Source: Candidatus Bathyarchaeota archaeon
GTDB lineage: Archaea > Thermoproteota > Bathyarchaeia > Bathyarchaeales > Bathycorpusculaceae
Direction: 5' to 3'
Length of the DNA: 64,000 nt
Assembly: GCA_026014745.1 (NCBI GenBank)
Contig: JAOZHS010000002.1
Span: 558,001-622,000 of the forward strand
A program made the position numbers and the translations under genes. The notes beneath the pieces were generated by a model that saw nothing but the letters and a program-made list of their open reading frames with translations, was not told the origin of the DNA and did no database searches. Shown here one piece after another: positions 53,354 through 61,893 of this stretch. How positions within the stretch are numbered: the first letter of the stretch is position 1; each line of letters starts with the position of its first letter.

Positions 53354-53473
53354 TGTTGCCAGCTTTCCCAGGTTCACGTGGCCTAAGACCACACTACAGC
53401 TGGAAACGGAACACGGTTTAACTTCTGAGTTCGGTATGGGATCAGGTGGAACCCGTGCCCTTTGGCCGGCAAA
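53354..53473 (-). rRNA. 5S ribosomal RNA
   Basis: On the minus strand the sequence has the conserved 5S core CCATACCGAACTCAGAAG followed by TTAAAC, and the two ends pair (TTGCCGGC with GCTGGCAA). Length about 120 bases; ends are approximate. CTTATAAG about 26 bases upstream (53499-53506) is a strong TATA box. No 16S or 23S gene is near, so the gene is independently transcribed. Confidence 0.9.
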
Positions 53474-53802
53474 CCTGCACTTACACGTGTTTGATGCTTA
53501 TAAGGGTTGTTTTCGCGTACACCCAAAAAAGCCGCAGACAAAGCAACCCGTGTAATTCCAACTCGTTGGCAACACTATTTGGGGTCTATTTGGTTGCTAA
53601 TATTCAAGGTATACAGAAAAGATAGAGGGGGAGGGCGAAGCGGGCATATTTGGATCCTATTAGTGGTTCTATGCAGAAACCTAAGAGGGGGGTAGGTCAC
53701 TATTGACGAAAAAACAACCCATAACGATGTTGCGAACCTTTAGAAATCCCCGCTTCAAATAAGGGAGGGGTCAGTAGGAAACAAAAGCAAGATTCTGCAA
53801 AG
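53474..53802. other. Intergenic region with a G-run repeat
   Basis: Carries the 5S promoter at its left end and a copy of the G6-TAGGTC repeat at about 53680-53740. A second G-rich string, AAGGGAGGGG, is at about 53762. No gene is supported. Confidence 0.5.
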
Positions 53803-54390
53803 CTATTCTTTTTGTTGGAGCCAATCGGCGAGGGTGACTTGGTTAGTGTTACCAGTTTTTTCTAAGCTGACGATGCCGCGTTCCGATAGGCGGGCGATGA
53901 TTCGGTGTGTTTGGAGACGGCTTAGACCTGTTTCGGCTTTGAGGTATTTTTGAAGGTATCGGCCGTTGTGGGTTTGGAGGGTGTCGATGATTTTGCGTTC
54001 GTCTGGGGTGAGGGTTTTTGAGATTGAGTCGTAGGCGGCAACTGGGCTGGCGGCGGGTTGGTTTAGGTTTAATGGTGTGGGTGCTGGTGAGGGGCTTGTT
54101 CGGATTTGGGGGTAGATGAGGTAGTAGGCTAATCCTATGATTCCTATTACGGTTAGGGCGATGAGGACTATGTAGAGGGCGCCGAAGAAGGGCAGCCATG
54201 ATTCAGAAGAGGCTTGTACGGTGGCGCCGTTCATCATGCCGCCCATTTGTCCATGTTCGTTCCACATTTCGTTCATCCAACTGTAGGGGTATTGGGGTGT
54301 GGAGAAGATGCTGAAAGCGGCTATGGTGGTGGCTATTAGGGCGGCTATGGCGACTGTTAGGGTGATGAGGAAGAGGTTGACTCTTTTCAT
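53803..54390 (-). CDS. Membrane-anchored winged-helix regulator with Met/His-rich outer loop
   Basis: 195 residues. Two membrane helices (about 5-30 and 68-93) enclose an outer loop containing WMNEMWNEHGQMGGMMNG, rich in Met with a His, which looks able to bind copper(I) or another soft metal. The cytoplasmic end (about 125-195) is a winged helix (TPDERKIIDTLQTHNG, AETGLSRLQTHRIIARL, GIVSLEKTGNTNQVTL). Sensing outside and DNA binding inside would be joined in one chain. Divergent from the Cys-rich exported protein gene. Metal sensing is inference. Confidence 0.75.
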   Translation of the reverse strand: MKRVNLFLITLTVAIAALIATTIAAFSIFSTPQYPYSWMNEMWNEHGQMGGMMNGATVQASSESWLPFFGALYIVLIALTVIGIIGLAYYLIYPQIRTSPSPAPTPLNLNQPAASPVAAYDSISKTLTPDERKIIDTLQTHNGRYLQKYLKAETGLSRLQTHRIIARLSERGIVSLEKTGNTNQVTLADWLQQKE

Positions 54391-54460
54391 GTTATATCTA
54401 AATTAGACTTATCAGCCGTGGATTTAAGCATTTATCAAACCAAACCCACTTCCCCAAGCA

Positions 54461-54496
54461 GAAACCGTTTCAAAAAACTGTTTCAAAACCGTTTCA
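54461..54496. promoter_or_regulatory. GTTTCA repeats between the membrane regulator and the Cys-rich protein
   Basis: GTTTCA at 54467-54472, 54480-54485 and 54491-54496; the first is also the right arm of the palindrome GAAAC-C-GTTTC (54461-54471). The array lies just upstream of the Cys-rich gene, which has a strong Shine-Dalgarno but no clear TATA box. Confidence 0.5.
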
Positions 54497-54544
54497 GCCA
54501 ACATCCAAACCACACGCACCCCAATAGATAAGTGAGGTGAAAAA

Positions 54545-54907
54545 ATGAAAGCAAAACTAATCCTCGCAACCGTCGCCATAGCACTCGTCGCAACAGTCCT
54601 CGTCGGCGTCGCCGCGGCTCAACTGCAAGGCATCCAAACCCAAGCAACCACCGCCTATCAAACCAACCTCCGAGGCATCAACCCAGAGACCAATCAACCT
54701 TACTGCACTAACAACGGCACCTGCACAAACACCTACTGCAATGAAACATGCGCAGGTTACTGTTGGAATAGCACAGACACATGCGCCTGCCAAAACCAAA
54801 ACGGCAACTGCTACGGCTATGGCTGCGCAGAACAAACACAAAACCAGTACCAATGTGGCGCTGGCTTCATGGAAAGAAACAGTTTCGGACGAGGCTGCTC
54901 CAGATAA
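54545..54907 (+). CDS. Small exported Cys-rich protein
   Basis: 120 residues with a clean signal peptide (MKAKLILATVAIALVATVL to AAAQ). The mature part holds about twelve cysteines in short spacings (CTNNGTCTNTYCNETCAGYC, CACQNQNGNCYGYGC), plus many Asn, Thr and Gln, so it is probably disulfide-linked or metal-binding outside the cell. GAGGTGA stands 6 bases before the ATG. Divergent from the membrane-anchored regulator, which probably controls it. Family unknown. Confidence 0.7.
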   Translation: MKAKLILATVAIALVATVLVGVAAAQLQGIQTQATTAYQTNLRGINPETNQPYCTNNGTCTNTYCNETCAGYCWNSTDTCACQNQNGNCYGYGCAEQTQNQYQCGAGFMERNSFGRGCSR

Positions 54908-54932
54908 AGAGCACCACCACCGCCTCTTTTTT
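54906..54932 (+). terminator. Terminator-like hairpin after the Cys-rich gene
   Basis: AAAGAG-N12-CTCTTT running into T6, at the stop codon of the Cys-rich gene and the convergent end of ilvD. Confidence 0.5.
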
Positions 54933-56559
54933 ATTCGATTGATGTGGGCTTGTATCTAGAAAGAATGCCCTTGCTGAATTTTGGCGCTCTAGGCTTCCAC
55001 TCCTTTAGGCGTGCTTGTAGTTCTGCCTCGGAGATTTCGACCTTGAGGATTCGGTTGGGGATGTCGATGGTTATGGTGTCACCGTCTTTGAGGGCTGCTA
55101 TGGGTCCGCCGTCAAAGGCTTCAGGAGCAACATGACCAATGCTACCGCCTCGGGTAGCGCCACTAAAACGACCATCAGTTATCAGCGCAACGGATTCAGC
55201 TAAACCCATACCGGCAATAGTAGCGGTTGGGAACAACATCTCCGGCATACCCGGTCCACCTCGTGGTCCCTCGTAACGTATGACGACAACGTCTCCAGCT
55301 TTGACTTGTTTGCCACGTATGGCGGTTAGGGCTTCCTGCTCAGAATCATAGACTTTGGCTGGGCCAGTGTGCTTCATCATGCTTGGGCTAACGCCTGCGG
55401 ATTTAATGACGGATCCTTTGGGAGCAAGGTTGCCTGTGAGGATGGCTATGCCACCTTCTTTGTGCACAGGATCACTAAGTGGTCGAATGACGTTTCGGTC
55501 TTGAACTTGGGCGGTTTGAATGTTTTCGCCGACCGATTTGCCACTAACGGTAGGCAACTCCAAATGTAGCAGACTTTTGAGTTCTGCCATGACTGCGGGG
55601 ACACCTCCGGCAGCGTCAAGGTCTTCCATAGCGTAAACGCCGCTTGGAATCATACTGCAGATGTGTGGTGTCTTGCGACCGATAGCATCGAAGGTGGCTA
55701 AGGGCAAAGTGAGGCCTGCTTCTTTTGCGATGGCGGGCAAATGCAGGGTCGTGTTGGTTGAACCGCCCAGAGCCATGTCGACTGTGATGGCGTTTTCGAA
55801 AGCTTCTTTGGTTAGGATTTGTGAGGGTTTGAGGTCCGCTTCGACGAGTTTCATGACTTGTTTGCCTGTGGCTCGTGCAAGGCGGATTTTGAGTGCGCTC
55901 GTGGCTAGGGTGGTTGCGCATCCGGGTAAAGACATACCGAGGGCTTCGGTCATGCAAGCCATGGTGTTGGCAGTGAACATTCCGCTGCATGAACCGCATC
56001 CGGGACAGGCGTTGGTTTCAAGCTCAAGAAGTTCGGATTCGCTGAGTTTGCCAGCGGCGACTTGACCAACTGCTTCAGGCATGCTTGAGTAGCTAACTTT
56101 TTTGCCGTGATGTCGACCCGCTGCCATGGCGCCTCCAGTAACCATGATTGATGGGACATCGAGGCGTGCGGCTGCCATCAGCATACCGGGGGTAATCTTG
56201 TCACAGTTGCTAATCATAACTAACCCGTCGAGGCTGTGGGCGCTCATCATTATTTCCACGCTGTCCGCTATAATCTCGCGGGACGGCAACGAGTAACGCA
56301 TGCCTAAGTGTCCCATAGCGATTCCGTCGCATACGGCGATGGTGCTGAATTCAAAGGGGATGCCGCCGGCGGATAGGATGCCTTCTTTGACGGCTTCGCC
56401 GATGTTGCGAAGGTGGATGTGTCCGGGAACGATGTTGGTGTAGCTGTTGGCTACGCCGATGAGGGGTTTTGCAATATCGTCGTCTTGTAACCCAAGCGAT
56501 TTAAGCAGGGCGCGGTGGGGCGCTTTTTCGATTCCGGTTTTGATGGTGTCACTTCTCAA
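54931..56559 (-). CDS. ilvD: Dihydroxyacid dehydratase
   Basis: 542 residues. Fe-S ligand Cys residues lie in [16 protein letters not shown] and [21 protein letters not shown]; the late [19 protein letters not shown] loop is the substrate-site signature. It makes the keto acids for valine and isoleucine. Start TTG with GAGGT 7 bases upstream. It is apart from the ilvBN-leu block and has its own palindromic promoter. Confidence 0.95.
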   Translation of the reverse strand: MRSDTIKTGIEKAPHRALLKSLGLQDDDIAKPLIGVANSYTNIVPGHIHLRNIGEAVKEGILSAGGIPFEFSTIAVCDGIAMGHLGMRYSLPSREIIADSVEIMMSAHSLDGLVMISNCDKITPGMLMAAARLDVPSIMVTGGAMAAGRHHGKKVSYSSMPEAVGQVAAGKLSESELLELETNACPGCGSCSGMFTANTMACMTEALGMSLPGCATTLATSALKIRLARATGKQVMKLVEADLKPSQILTKEAFENAITVDMALGGSTNTTLHLPAIAKEAGLTLPLATFDAIGRKTPHICSMIPSGVYAMEDLDAAGGVPAVMAELKSLLHLELPTVSGKSVGENIQTAQVQDRNVIRPLSDPVHKEGGIAILTGNLAPKGSVIKSAGVSPSMMKHTGPAKVYDSEQEALTAIRGKQVKAGDVVVIRYEGPRGGPGMPEMLFPTATIAGMGLAESVALITDGRFSGATRGGSIGHVAPEAFDGGPIAALKDGDTITIDIPNRILKVEISEAELQARLKEWKPRAPKFSKGILSRYKPTSIE

Positions 56560-56610
56560 CTTAATTACCTCGAAACAAATAACTGGTGATGACTATTTGT
56601 GTGTGTTGCT

Positions 56611-56634
56611 GTTAAATTTTTGTGTAACACAAAA
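56611..56634 (-). promoter_or_regulatory. ilvD promoter with 17-bp palindrome
   Basis: TTTTGTGTAACACAAAA (56618-56634), 7-bp arms and a 3-base centre, immediately upstream of and overlapping the minus-strand TATA box AAAATTTAAC (56611-56620). The shape is typical of Lrp-family operators. Confidence 0.55.
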
Positions 56635-56740
56635 CCTTTTCCGCCAACCAGCATAACTGGAAACCTCTGAAGTACCCCCTCGCCTATTAAAAGTACATAC
56701 AGCAAGACAACTCTGGGTTTCAACAGATTGGCTTTTTTAT

Positions 56741-57535
56741 TTAGGCGCTTATTTTTGGTGGTGGACGCACCTTTTTTCTGCCGAGTTTGACCCGTAGGGC
56801 GACACGGTAGAGTTTACGCAGTGACTTTACAAGTTGCTCAACGGTTGGTGCAGTAGAGAAGATTAGGGGGATTTGTTCGTATTCGGCGATGCGTAGGGCT
56901 TCTTCGTCGGGGCTGGTTTTGTGGAAGACGACGATGCGGGGTTTTAGGCTACTAACGCGCACAATCATCATTGGTAAAGCCCCTGCGTCTACATTGGTGA
57001 AAATAAGCGCTCGGTCAGTGGTTGCGCCGAATAGTTGAGCGTATTCTGCGCCAGAGTAGGCTTCAACTGCCTTTCGGCTGTCAACTACGGTGTAGCCGTT
57101 GACTTCTTTGATGTACTTATCCTTGCAGGCGACCACTTCGCCGTTGATGGCTCGGCAGAGGTATTCGACTCGGACGGGTATGGGAAACTCGCGGAGGTCT
57201 ACGACTGCCATGCTAGGGGAGCTCGTTAGTTTGGCGAATTCGCGGATGAAACGGCTACCTTTAGCTTCGTCCAATTGAAGAAGCGCGAGTACGAAGCGAC
57301 GAATAAATTTAGCTCCGGGACTTTTGCGACGTCCACTCTCGTAGTCACTCACTACAGAGGAAGAGAGCTTCATGGCTTCGGAGAGGTTAATCTGTGAGAC
57401 GGCGAAGAGTTCACGCCATTTCCGCATCGTAGCACCGGGTCTGCCTGAGAGGATAATTTCTCCGGCGATTCTTCGAGCTAAAACTTCTCTAAGACTAGGC
57501 GACACAGACATTAAACAGACGCTTCCTGCTTGCAC
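56741..57535 (-). CDS. XRE-type HTH regulator of the COG1709 archaeal family
   Basis: 264 residues. An HTH of the Cro/CI type is at about 42-72 (WRELFAVSQINLSEAMKLSS, VVSDYESGRRKSPGAKFI split into recognition helix and wing). The C-terminal about 150 residues are the COG1709 domain (VVDLREFPIPVRVEYL, RALIFTNVDAGALPMMIVR). Regulators of this group are known by genome comparison only. Probable start may be ATG 57508 inside the frame; the end, KKVRPPPKISA, is basic. Target unknown. Confidence 0.75.
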   Translation of the reverse strand: MQAGSVCLMSVSPSLREVLARRIAGEIILSGRPGATMRKWRELFAVSQINLSEAMKLSSSVVSDYESGRRKSPGAKFIRRFVLALLQLDEAKGSRFIREFAKLTSSPSMAVVDLREFPIPVRVEYLCRAINGEVVACKDKYIKEVNGYTVVDSRKAVEAYSGAEYAQLFGATTDRALIFTNVDAGALPMMIVRVSSLKPRIVVFHKTSPDEEALRIAEYEQIPLIFSTAPTVEQLVKSLRKLYRVALRVKLGRKKVRPPPKISA

Positions 57536-57601
57536 TCTCCTTCAATCTTGAGATATATAAAACTATAACGTTTTTTCTAGGACAACTCCAAGTTCCCGAA
57601 G

Positions 57602-58501
57602 TTAAACGATGAAAATTAGAACTATCCCTGCCACAACCGCCACAGCCCCCAAAATATTACGCAGGGAAACTTTTTCTTGGAAAAATAAAAACCCAGCTAA
57701 AGCCGCAAACAGAGGAGAAGTCGAAGATATCGGAACAGCTTGAGTTTCGGGGATGTTTAGAAAGCTATAGTTCATCAGTAGCCAGCCTAAACCATTGGCT
57801 ATTAATCCACCTATACAAAGCAGCACCACTGTTCGTCGACTAATCTTTAGAAAACCATGGTCTCTATCCAGAAGCGGAGCCAAAGCTAAAAGAACCAAGG
57901 CCATTGCAGCAATCCGCACAGTAACCAAGGCATAATTTGCTGACAAACCACTCACCGTCTGGGGAGTAACAGCAACATCCATAAGCGTCAAACTAACCGA
58001 CCAAGCCACCGCAGTAGCCAAACCCGCCGCAACCCCCAACCACATTGATGTGCGCTTGACTCCCGAGGCTGCACCATTTTTCTCCATACTCAACAACCAT
58101 ATACCCAGCAAAATAACGGCTGCACCTACAAGAGCCGCCGCCGATAAAGGTTGACCCAGCAGAAACACCGCCCAAACCAAACTAAACAGGGGATAGGAGG
58201 TTGCAAGAGGTACCGCCCGCGAGACGCCTATCGTCTTTAAGGCAACCATGTAGAGGGTGTCACCGATGCCTAAGCCGACTAAGCCACTTATTATAACCAT
58301 AACTATGACCCAGAGGGGCAAATTCGCTAAGACATCTGCCTGCCCCAGCAACAAAAATACAGCGACCAGCACGCCAGCGTTTGTGGCACAACGCACAATG
58401 TTTGCAGAGAACGGCTTAGTACTAGATAGTGCTTTGCGGTATAGTAGGGGCGCAATTGCCCAGCTTATAGCTGCGCCAAGAGCTGCTAACTCGCCAATCA
58501 T
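57602..58501 (-). CDS. EamA/DMT-superfamily transporter
   Basis: 299 residues with ten predicted membrane helices in two EamA repeats (first about 3-135, second about 150-298). The second ends EKVSLRNILGAVAVVAGIVLIFIV, as in RhaT/YdcZ-type permeases. Substrate unknown; many such proteins export amino acids or metabolites, which would fit the neighbourhood. Stop codon is followed by no obvious terminator. Confidence 0.85.
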   Translation of the reverse strand: MIGELAALGAAISWAIAPLLYRKALSSTKPFSANIVRCATNAGVLVAVFLLLGQADVLANLPLWVIVMVIISGLVGLGIGDTLYMVALKTIGVSRAVPLATSYPLFSLVWAVFLLGQPLSAAALVGAAVILLGIWLLSMEKNGAASGVKRTSMWLGVAAGLATAVAWSVSLTLMDVAVTPQTVSGLSANYALVTVRIAAMALVLLALAPLLDRDHGFLKISRRTVVLLCIGGLIANGLGWLLMNYSFLNIPETQAVPISSTSPLFAALAGFLFFQEKVSLRNILGAVAVVAGIVLIFIV

Positions 58502-58571
58502 CCATTCACTTAACCGTTCTTTGATCTAGAATAAAATCTTATTTATAAGGAAGTTTTGCGTACTAGGCTTT

Positions 58572-58615
58572 AACGTTCGCCGTCTCTTGGCAAAAAACAA
58601 AGGCGAGTGAACGTT
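58572..58615 (+). promoter_or_regulatory. Hairpin in the alba mRNA leader
   Basis: AACGTTC-GCC (58572-58581) pairs with GGC-GAGT-GAACGTT (58602-58615), 7 bp plus 3 bp across a 4-base bulge. The promoter TTTATAAG (58542-58549) puts the transcript start near 58572, giving an unusually long leader of about 85 bases for an archaeal gene. Confidence 0.45.
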
Positions 58616-58657
58616 TCGTCCGTTGCGAAAACAACTAAAAAAAGGAGTGAAAAGAAA

Positions 58658-58948
58658 ATGTCTGAAAAAGCTAACGACGTAATCTTCGTTGGAAACAAAC
58701 CCCCCATGAGTTATGTGCTCGCCATAATAACGGCATTCTCTTCCGGAGCCCAAAAAGAAATCACCCTCAAAGCACGAGGCCAAGCCATCACCACCGCAGT
58801 CGACGTTGCAGAAATCACCAGAAGCCGCTTCATCAAAGACCTCAAAGTCAACAAAATCGCTATCGGTACTGCCGAGATGCCACCCAGAGAAGGCGAAAAC
58901 AGGTCACGTATGGTTTCCACGATAGAGATAACTCTATTGAAGGCATAA
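58658..58948 (+). CDS. albA: DNA/RNA-binding protein Alba
   Basis: 96 residues from ATG 58658, chosen over the longer frame because GGAGTGA lies 8 bases upstream and the product then begins MSEKANDVIFVGNKPPMSYV, with the lysine that is acetylated in Sulfolobus. VLAIITAFSSGAQKEITLKARG and the tail GTAEMPPREGENRSRMVSTIEI cover the fold. It coats DNA and structured RNA. Its long, folded leader may allow control at the RNA level. Confidence 0.93.
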   Translation: MSEKANDVIFVGNKPPMSYVLAIITAFSSGAQKEITLKARGQAITTAVDVAEITRSRFIKDLKVNKIAIGTAEMPPREGENRSRMVSTIEITLLKA

Positions 58949-58964
58949 CCATAATTGACTAAAA

Positions 58965-58993
58965 AGAGAGTTTTTAGCTCTCTAACTCTTTTT
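58965..58993 (+). terminator. Terminator-like hairpin after alba
   Basis: AGAGAG-N7-CTCTCT followed by AACTCTTTTT, between alba and the convergent Mrp gene. Confidence 0.5.
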
Positions 58994-58997
58994 ACTG

Positions 58998-59849
58998 CTA
59001 CTTTTTAGATATGTAGTCGTTGACTTTTGTCACTATGCCGCTGAAGGCTTTTGCCGCCACAGAATCAGGGTGCGCAACAACAAAGGGTGTGCCATTGTCG
59101 GTATCAACGCCTACTTCGGGGTCAATGGGAATGCTGCCAAGGAAACGGACGCCCGCTTCAGCAGACATCTTTTCGCCGCCGCCAGAACCGAAAATCTCAG
59201 TTTTCGTTCCACAATGAGGACAAACAAACCCACTCATGTTCTCCACCACACCGATGATGAACATGTTTAGGCGTTCAGCGAAGGTGATTGCTTTCTTAAC
59301 CACCGCACTTGACAATCCAGTGGGCATGGTTACGATGACGACGCCGTCAAGGTCAGGAAGCAATTGAGCTACACTAAGAGGCTCGTCACCCGTGCCAGGA
59401 GGCAAATCGATAAACAGGTAATCCAGTTCGCCCCAGACAATATCAGAGAGAAACTGTTTGATGGCACGCATCTTTAGCGGACCACGCCAAATAGTGGGCA
59501 TCTCAGCGCCTAAAAAGAAGTCTATGGACATTACTTTCATGCCTAAGGGTCCGTTGACGGGGAAAATTCCGGGGGGACCACTCTTTGCTTGCTGACCGTC
59601 CAGACCCAAGAGTCGAGGCACGCTGGGTCCATGGATATCAGCGTCTAGAACGCCGACTTTGTTGCCTGCTTTGGCGAATGCAGCTGCAAGATTAACTGTG
59701 ACAGTGCTTTTGCCGACGCCGCCTTTGCCGCTTATAATTGCGATTTTATGTTTAATTTTACTCATGCGGTCTTTGAGTTGTTGCTGTTCCTGTTCTTGTT
59801 GTTCACGGTAAGCTTGAAGTTGAGCCATATTTCTCTCTAAGGACGCCAT
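58998..59849 (-). CDS. Mrp/ApbC-type Fe-S carrier P-loop ATPase
   Basis: 283 residues with the deviant Walker A IISGKGGVGKSTVTVNLA, SIDFFLGAEMPTIWRGP and DYLFIDLPPGTGDEPLSV. The CxxC of FVCPHCGTKTE near 220 would bridge an Fe-S cluster in a dimer. It assembles and hands over Fe-S clusters, needed by IlvD, LeuCD and the ferredoxin in this window. The first 28 residues form a Gln/Glu-rich coiled coil. Confidence 0.92.
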   Translation of the reverse strand: MASLERNMAQLQAYREQQEQEQQQLKDRMSKIKHKIAIISGKGGVGKSTVTVNLAAAFAKAGNKVGVLDADIHGPSVPRLLGLDGQQAKSGPPGIFPVNGPLGMKVMSIDFFLGAEMPTIWRGPLKMRAIKQFLSDIVWGELDYLFIDLPPGTGDEPLSVAQLLPDLDGVVIVTMPTGLSSAVVKKAITFAERLNMFIIGVVENMSGFVCPHCGTKTEIFGSGGGEKMSAEAGVRFLGSIPIDPEVGVDTDNGTPFVVAHPDSVAAKAFSGIVTKVNDYISKK

Positions 59850-59916
59850 GAAAACACCATACTATACGATTGGCTAGGTTGATTCTTAGGAAAACTAAAA
59901 AAGGTTATGGCAGCAA

Positions 59917-60402
59917 TTAGCCGAGTTTATAGCCGATTTTACGCAGAAAACCACGCCGCGCCGCGATATCAACATCATCTTCAATTCCTTTGCTTTTGAA
60001 GCCATCCACAACGCCCATGATTCCTCGACCATGCTCAGTCTCAGCAACCAACACCTCCAACGGATTAGCCGTAGCAGCATACACCATGCACACTTCAGGC
60101 ACCTGCCTGATTTTGTCAAGGACATTTAGCGGGTAGGCGTTTTTGAGGAAGATTACAAAGCTATGTCCACAGGCAATTTCAAGGGCGGTTTCTGCTGCCA
60201 GCCGCCTCAGTTGGGGGTCGTTGCCTTCATGGCGCACAAGACAGGGTCCAGAAGCTTCACAAAAGCCGACGCCGAACTGGATGTTAGGCACAGAGTTTAT
60301 GAGGGCTTCGTAGAGGTCTTCAGCGGTTTTTATGAAATGCGCCATACCCAAAATGACGTTGCAGTCTGCAGGTACAGAGACTTTTACGGTTTTTAGATCC
60401 AC
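59917..60402 (-). CDS. Adenosine-specific kinase family protein (PF04008)
   Basis: 161 residues from GTG 60402, chosen because GGAGG is 7 bases upstream and the length then matches the family; the frame is open to 60474. The body VKVSVPADCNVILGMAHFIKTAEDLYEALI and GVGFCEASGPCLVRHEGND, together with the late RGIMGVVDGFKSKG, follows the family pattern. The Pyrobaculum homologue binds adenosine and ATP, but the physiological role remains unclear. Confidence 0.88.
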   Translation of the reverse strand: MDLKTVKVSVPADCNVILGMAHFIKTAEDLYEALINSVPNIQFGVGFCEASGPCLVRHEGNDPQLRRLAAETALEIACGHSFVIFLKNAYPLNVLDKIRQVPEVCMVYAATANPLEVLVAETEHGRGIMGVVDGFKSKGIEDDVDIAARRGFLRKIGYKLG

Positions 60403-60552
60403 AGGTTTTCCTCCAAGAAGTAGTTGGTGTTTTAGGATATAACGTTTAAAGATCGATTGTGGTGTGTATGACAAATCTTATATCCATCGTCATGCTGCAT
60501 AGACAATTATGCAATAGGCGGTTGCATAAACCATTGAGGAGTTGAAAGTAGA

Positions 60553-60699
60553 GTGTCAGATAAACAAATGTTCAAGGCAACCTGTTCTGAATGTGGTCAA
60601 GAATGTGAAGTTCCATTCAAACCAGACCCCAACAGGCCAGTTTACTGCCGTGAATGCTGGGCGAAGAAAAGGCCCCCACGTGCACCCCGACGATATTAA
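60553..60699 (+). CDS. Small CxxC-CxxC zinc-binding protein, 48 aa
   Basis: Starts at GTG 60553 with GAGGAG about 10 bases upstream. The two zinc pairs are ATCSECGQECEVPFKPD and VYCRECWAKKR, the pattern of the 'CxxC-x17-CxxC' small archaeal proteins, followed by a basic tail (RPPRAPRRY). Possibly binds RNA or is ribosome-associated; no direct evidence. It precedes the tRNA gene by 130 bases. Confidence 0.7.
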   Translation: MSDKQMFKATCSECGQECEVPFKPDPNRPVYCRECWAKKRPPRAPRRY

Positions 60700-60828
60700 A
60701 GGGTTCCAATCACAGTTTATTCTTTCTATTTTTTCAATTTCTCGATGGATTTGGAGAGGGTTTTTGTTGGGATTGGCAAAACCTAAATATCATTGAACCG
60801 CTACACATTCGGAGAAGAGCCACCTTGT

Positions 60829-60902
60829 GGGCTGGTAGTTCAGCTGGTATGAACGCTTGACTTGCACTCAAGAGGTCGGGGGTTCAAATCCCCCCCAGTC
60901 CA
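60829..60902 (+). tRNA. tRNA-Ala (anticodon TGC)
   Basis: 74 bases forming a full cloverleaf: acceptor GGGCTGG/CCAGTCC, D-stem GTTC/GAAC, anticodon stem CTTGA/TCAAG with loop CTTGCAC (anticodon TGC), T-stem GGGGG/CCCCC with TTCAAAT, discriminator A. No CCA is encoded and no intron is present. CTAAATATC about 40 bases upstream can be its TATA box. Confidence 0.95.
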
Positions 60903-61000
60903 CTCGTCGAAACTTTTGGATATGTTACAGAACTCATTTAACCGGCTAGAAGTAGGATTCAGCGTAGTCTAAGTCAAAAAGGTCTCAGTAAAAAGTAAAC

Positions 61001-61708
61001 TTATGAGACTTGTTTGAGAAATTCATTGGCAGTTCCACGGTAAACGTCGCTGCTGTCCGGTCCATAGTCATTGGTAGCGTCCATCAACACTGCTACAGCT
61101 TGTGTTTCGGATTTGTCTATCTTCGCCAAAGCGCCAGCTGAATTCAAACGAACCCATTTGTTCTCGTCACTTAGCGATCTTCTAAGGGGTTCGATTGCCC
61201 TTCTGTCCGAAATAGCGAATAGCGCTAGGGCAGCTCCCATACGCGCTTCAGCGCTTGGGTCTGTAAGCACTTGAATTAGGGGCTCAACCGCTGGTTTACC
61301 GATTCTTGCCAGAGTCGTACTAGCTATTCCGCGGATATTTGCATCAGGGTCTGAGAACAACTTTATGAGCGGATCGATGGCTGGTTCACCTATAGAGCTT
61401 AGCGCTACTATAGCGTTTAATTGAAGAGCAGCGTTTTTCTCCTTGATTGCTGCGATTAAGGGTTCAATGGCGGGAGCGCCTATTTTGGTTAGGGCTTCGT
61501 TGAGGTAGCTGATTTCTACGACGCCCGTGGGTGGAACTTGACGGAGGTCATTTATTATAGGGACAATTGCGTCGGGACCGATTCTTGCTAATGCATCCAA
61601 TGCTGGTTGCCGAAGACCTTTGTCATTTGTCTTGACAAGTCTTATAAGTTCTTTGAAATCGCGTTGTTGTTCCAATTTTTGAATGTCAGGTTTTCCAAAA
61701 AAAGGCAT
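61001..61708 (-). CDS. HEAT-repeat protein
   Basis: 235 residues consisting of about six HEAT/PBS-lyase-like repeats of roughly 31-34 residues (ALDALARIGPDAIVPIINDL, AIVALSSIGEPAIDPLIKLF, ASTTLARIGKPAVEPLIQVL, ALALFAISDRRAIEPLRRSL). It should be an alpha-solenoid scaffold for protein binding; no active site. It is transcribed in the same direction as the kinase gene upstream of it (185 bases apart) and could be a partner or substrate of that kinase. Confidence 0.85.
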   Translation of the reverse strand: MPFFGKPDIQKLEQQRDFKELIRLVKTNDKGLRQPALDALARIGPDAIVPIINDLRQVPPTGVVEISYLNEALTKIGAPAIEPLIAAIKEKNAALQLNAIVALSSIGEPAIDPLIKLFSDPDANIRGIASTTLARIGKPAVEPLIQVLTDPSAEARMGAALALFAISDRRAIEPLRRSLSDENKWVRLNSAGALAKIDKSETQAVAVLMDATNDYGPDSSDVYRGTANEFLKQVS

Positions 61709-61893
61709 AATTGCACCACAAAAAAAACCCCATTATTGAATTATAAAGCTATTGGCATAACTTCGTTTGTATTGTTTGAGTCAGACCTGAGCCTTCTGAT
61801 GGGGAGAGAGGCGAATCCTACGACCGCAAAGGTTAAGGCGCAGATATTTTGCAACCCACTATGCATAGGTCTTTAGAGCAGAAAAGCTATACC

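Noticed and set aside
53507-53695. 62-residue plus-strand frame after the 5S gene
   Set aside because: It begins in the 5S promoter region, has no ribosome-binding site, and runs into the G-run repeat.
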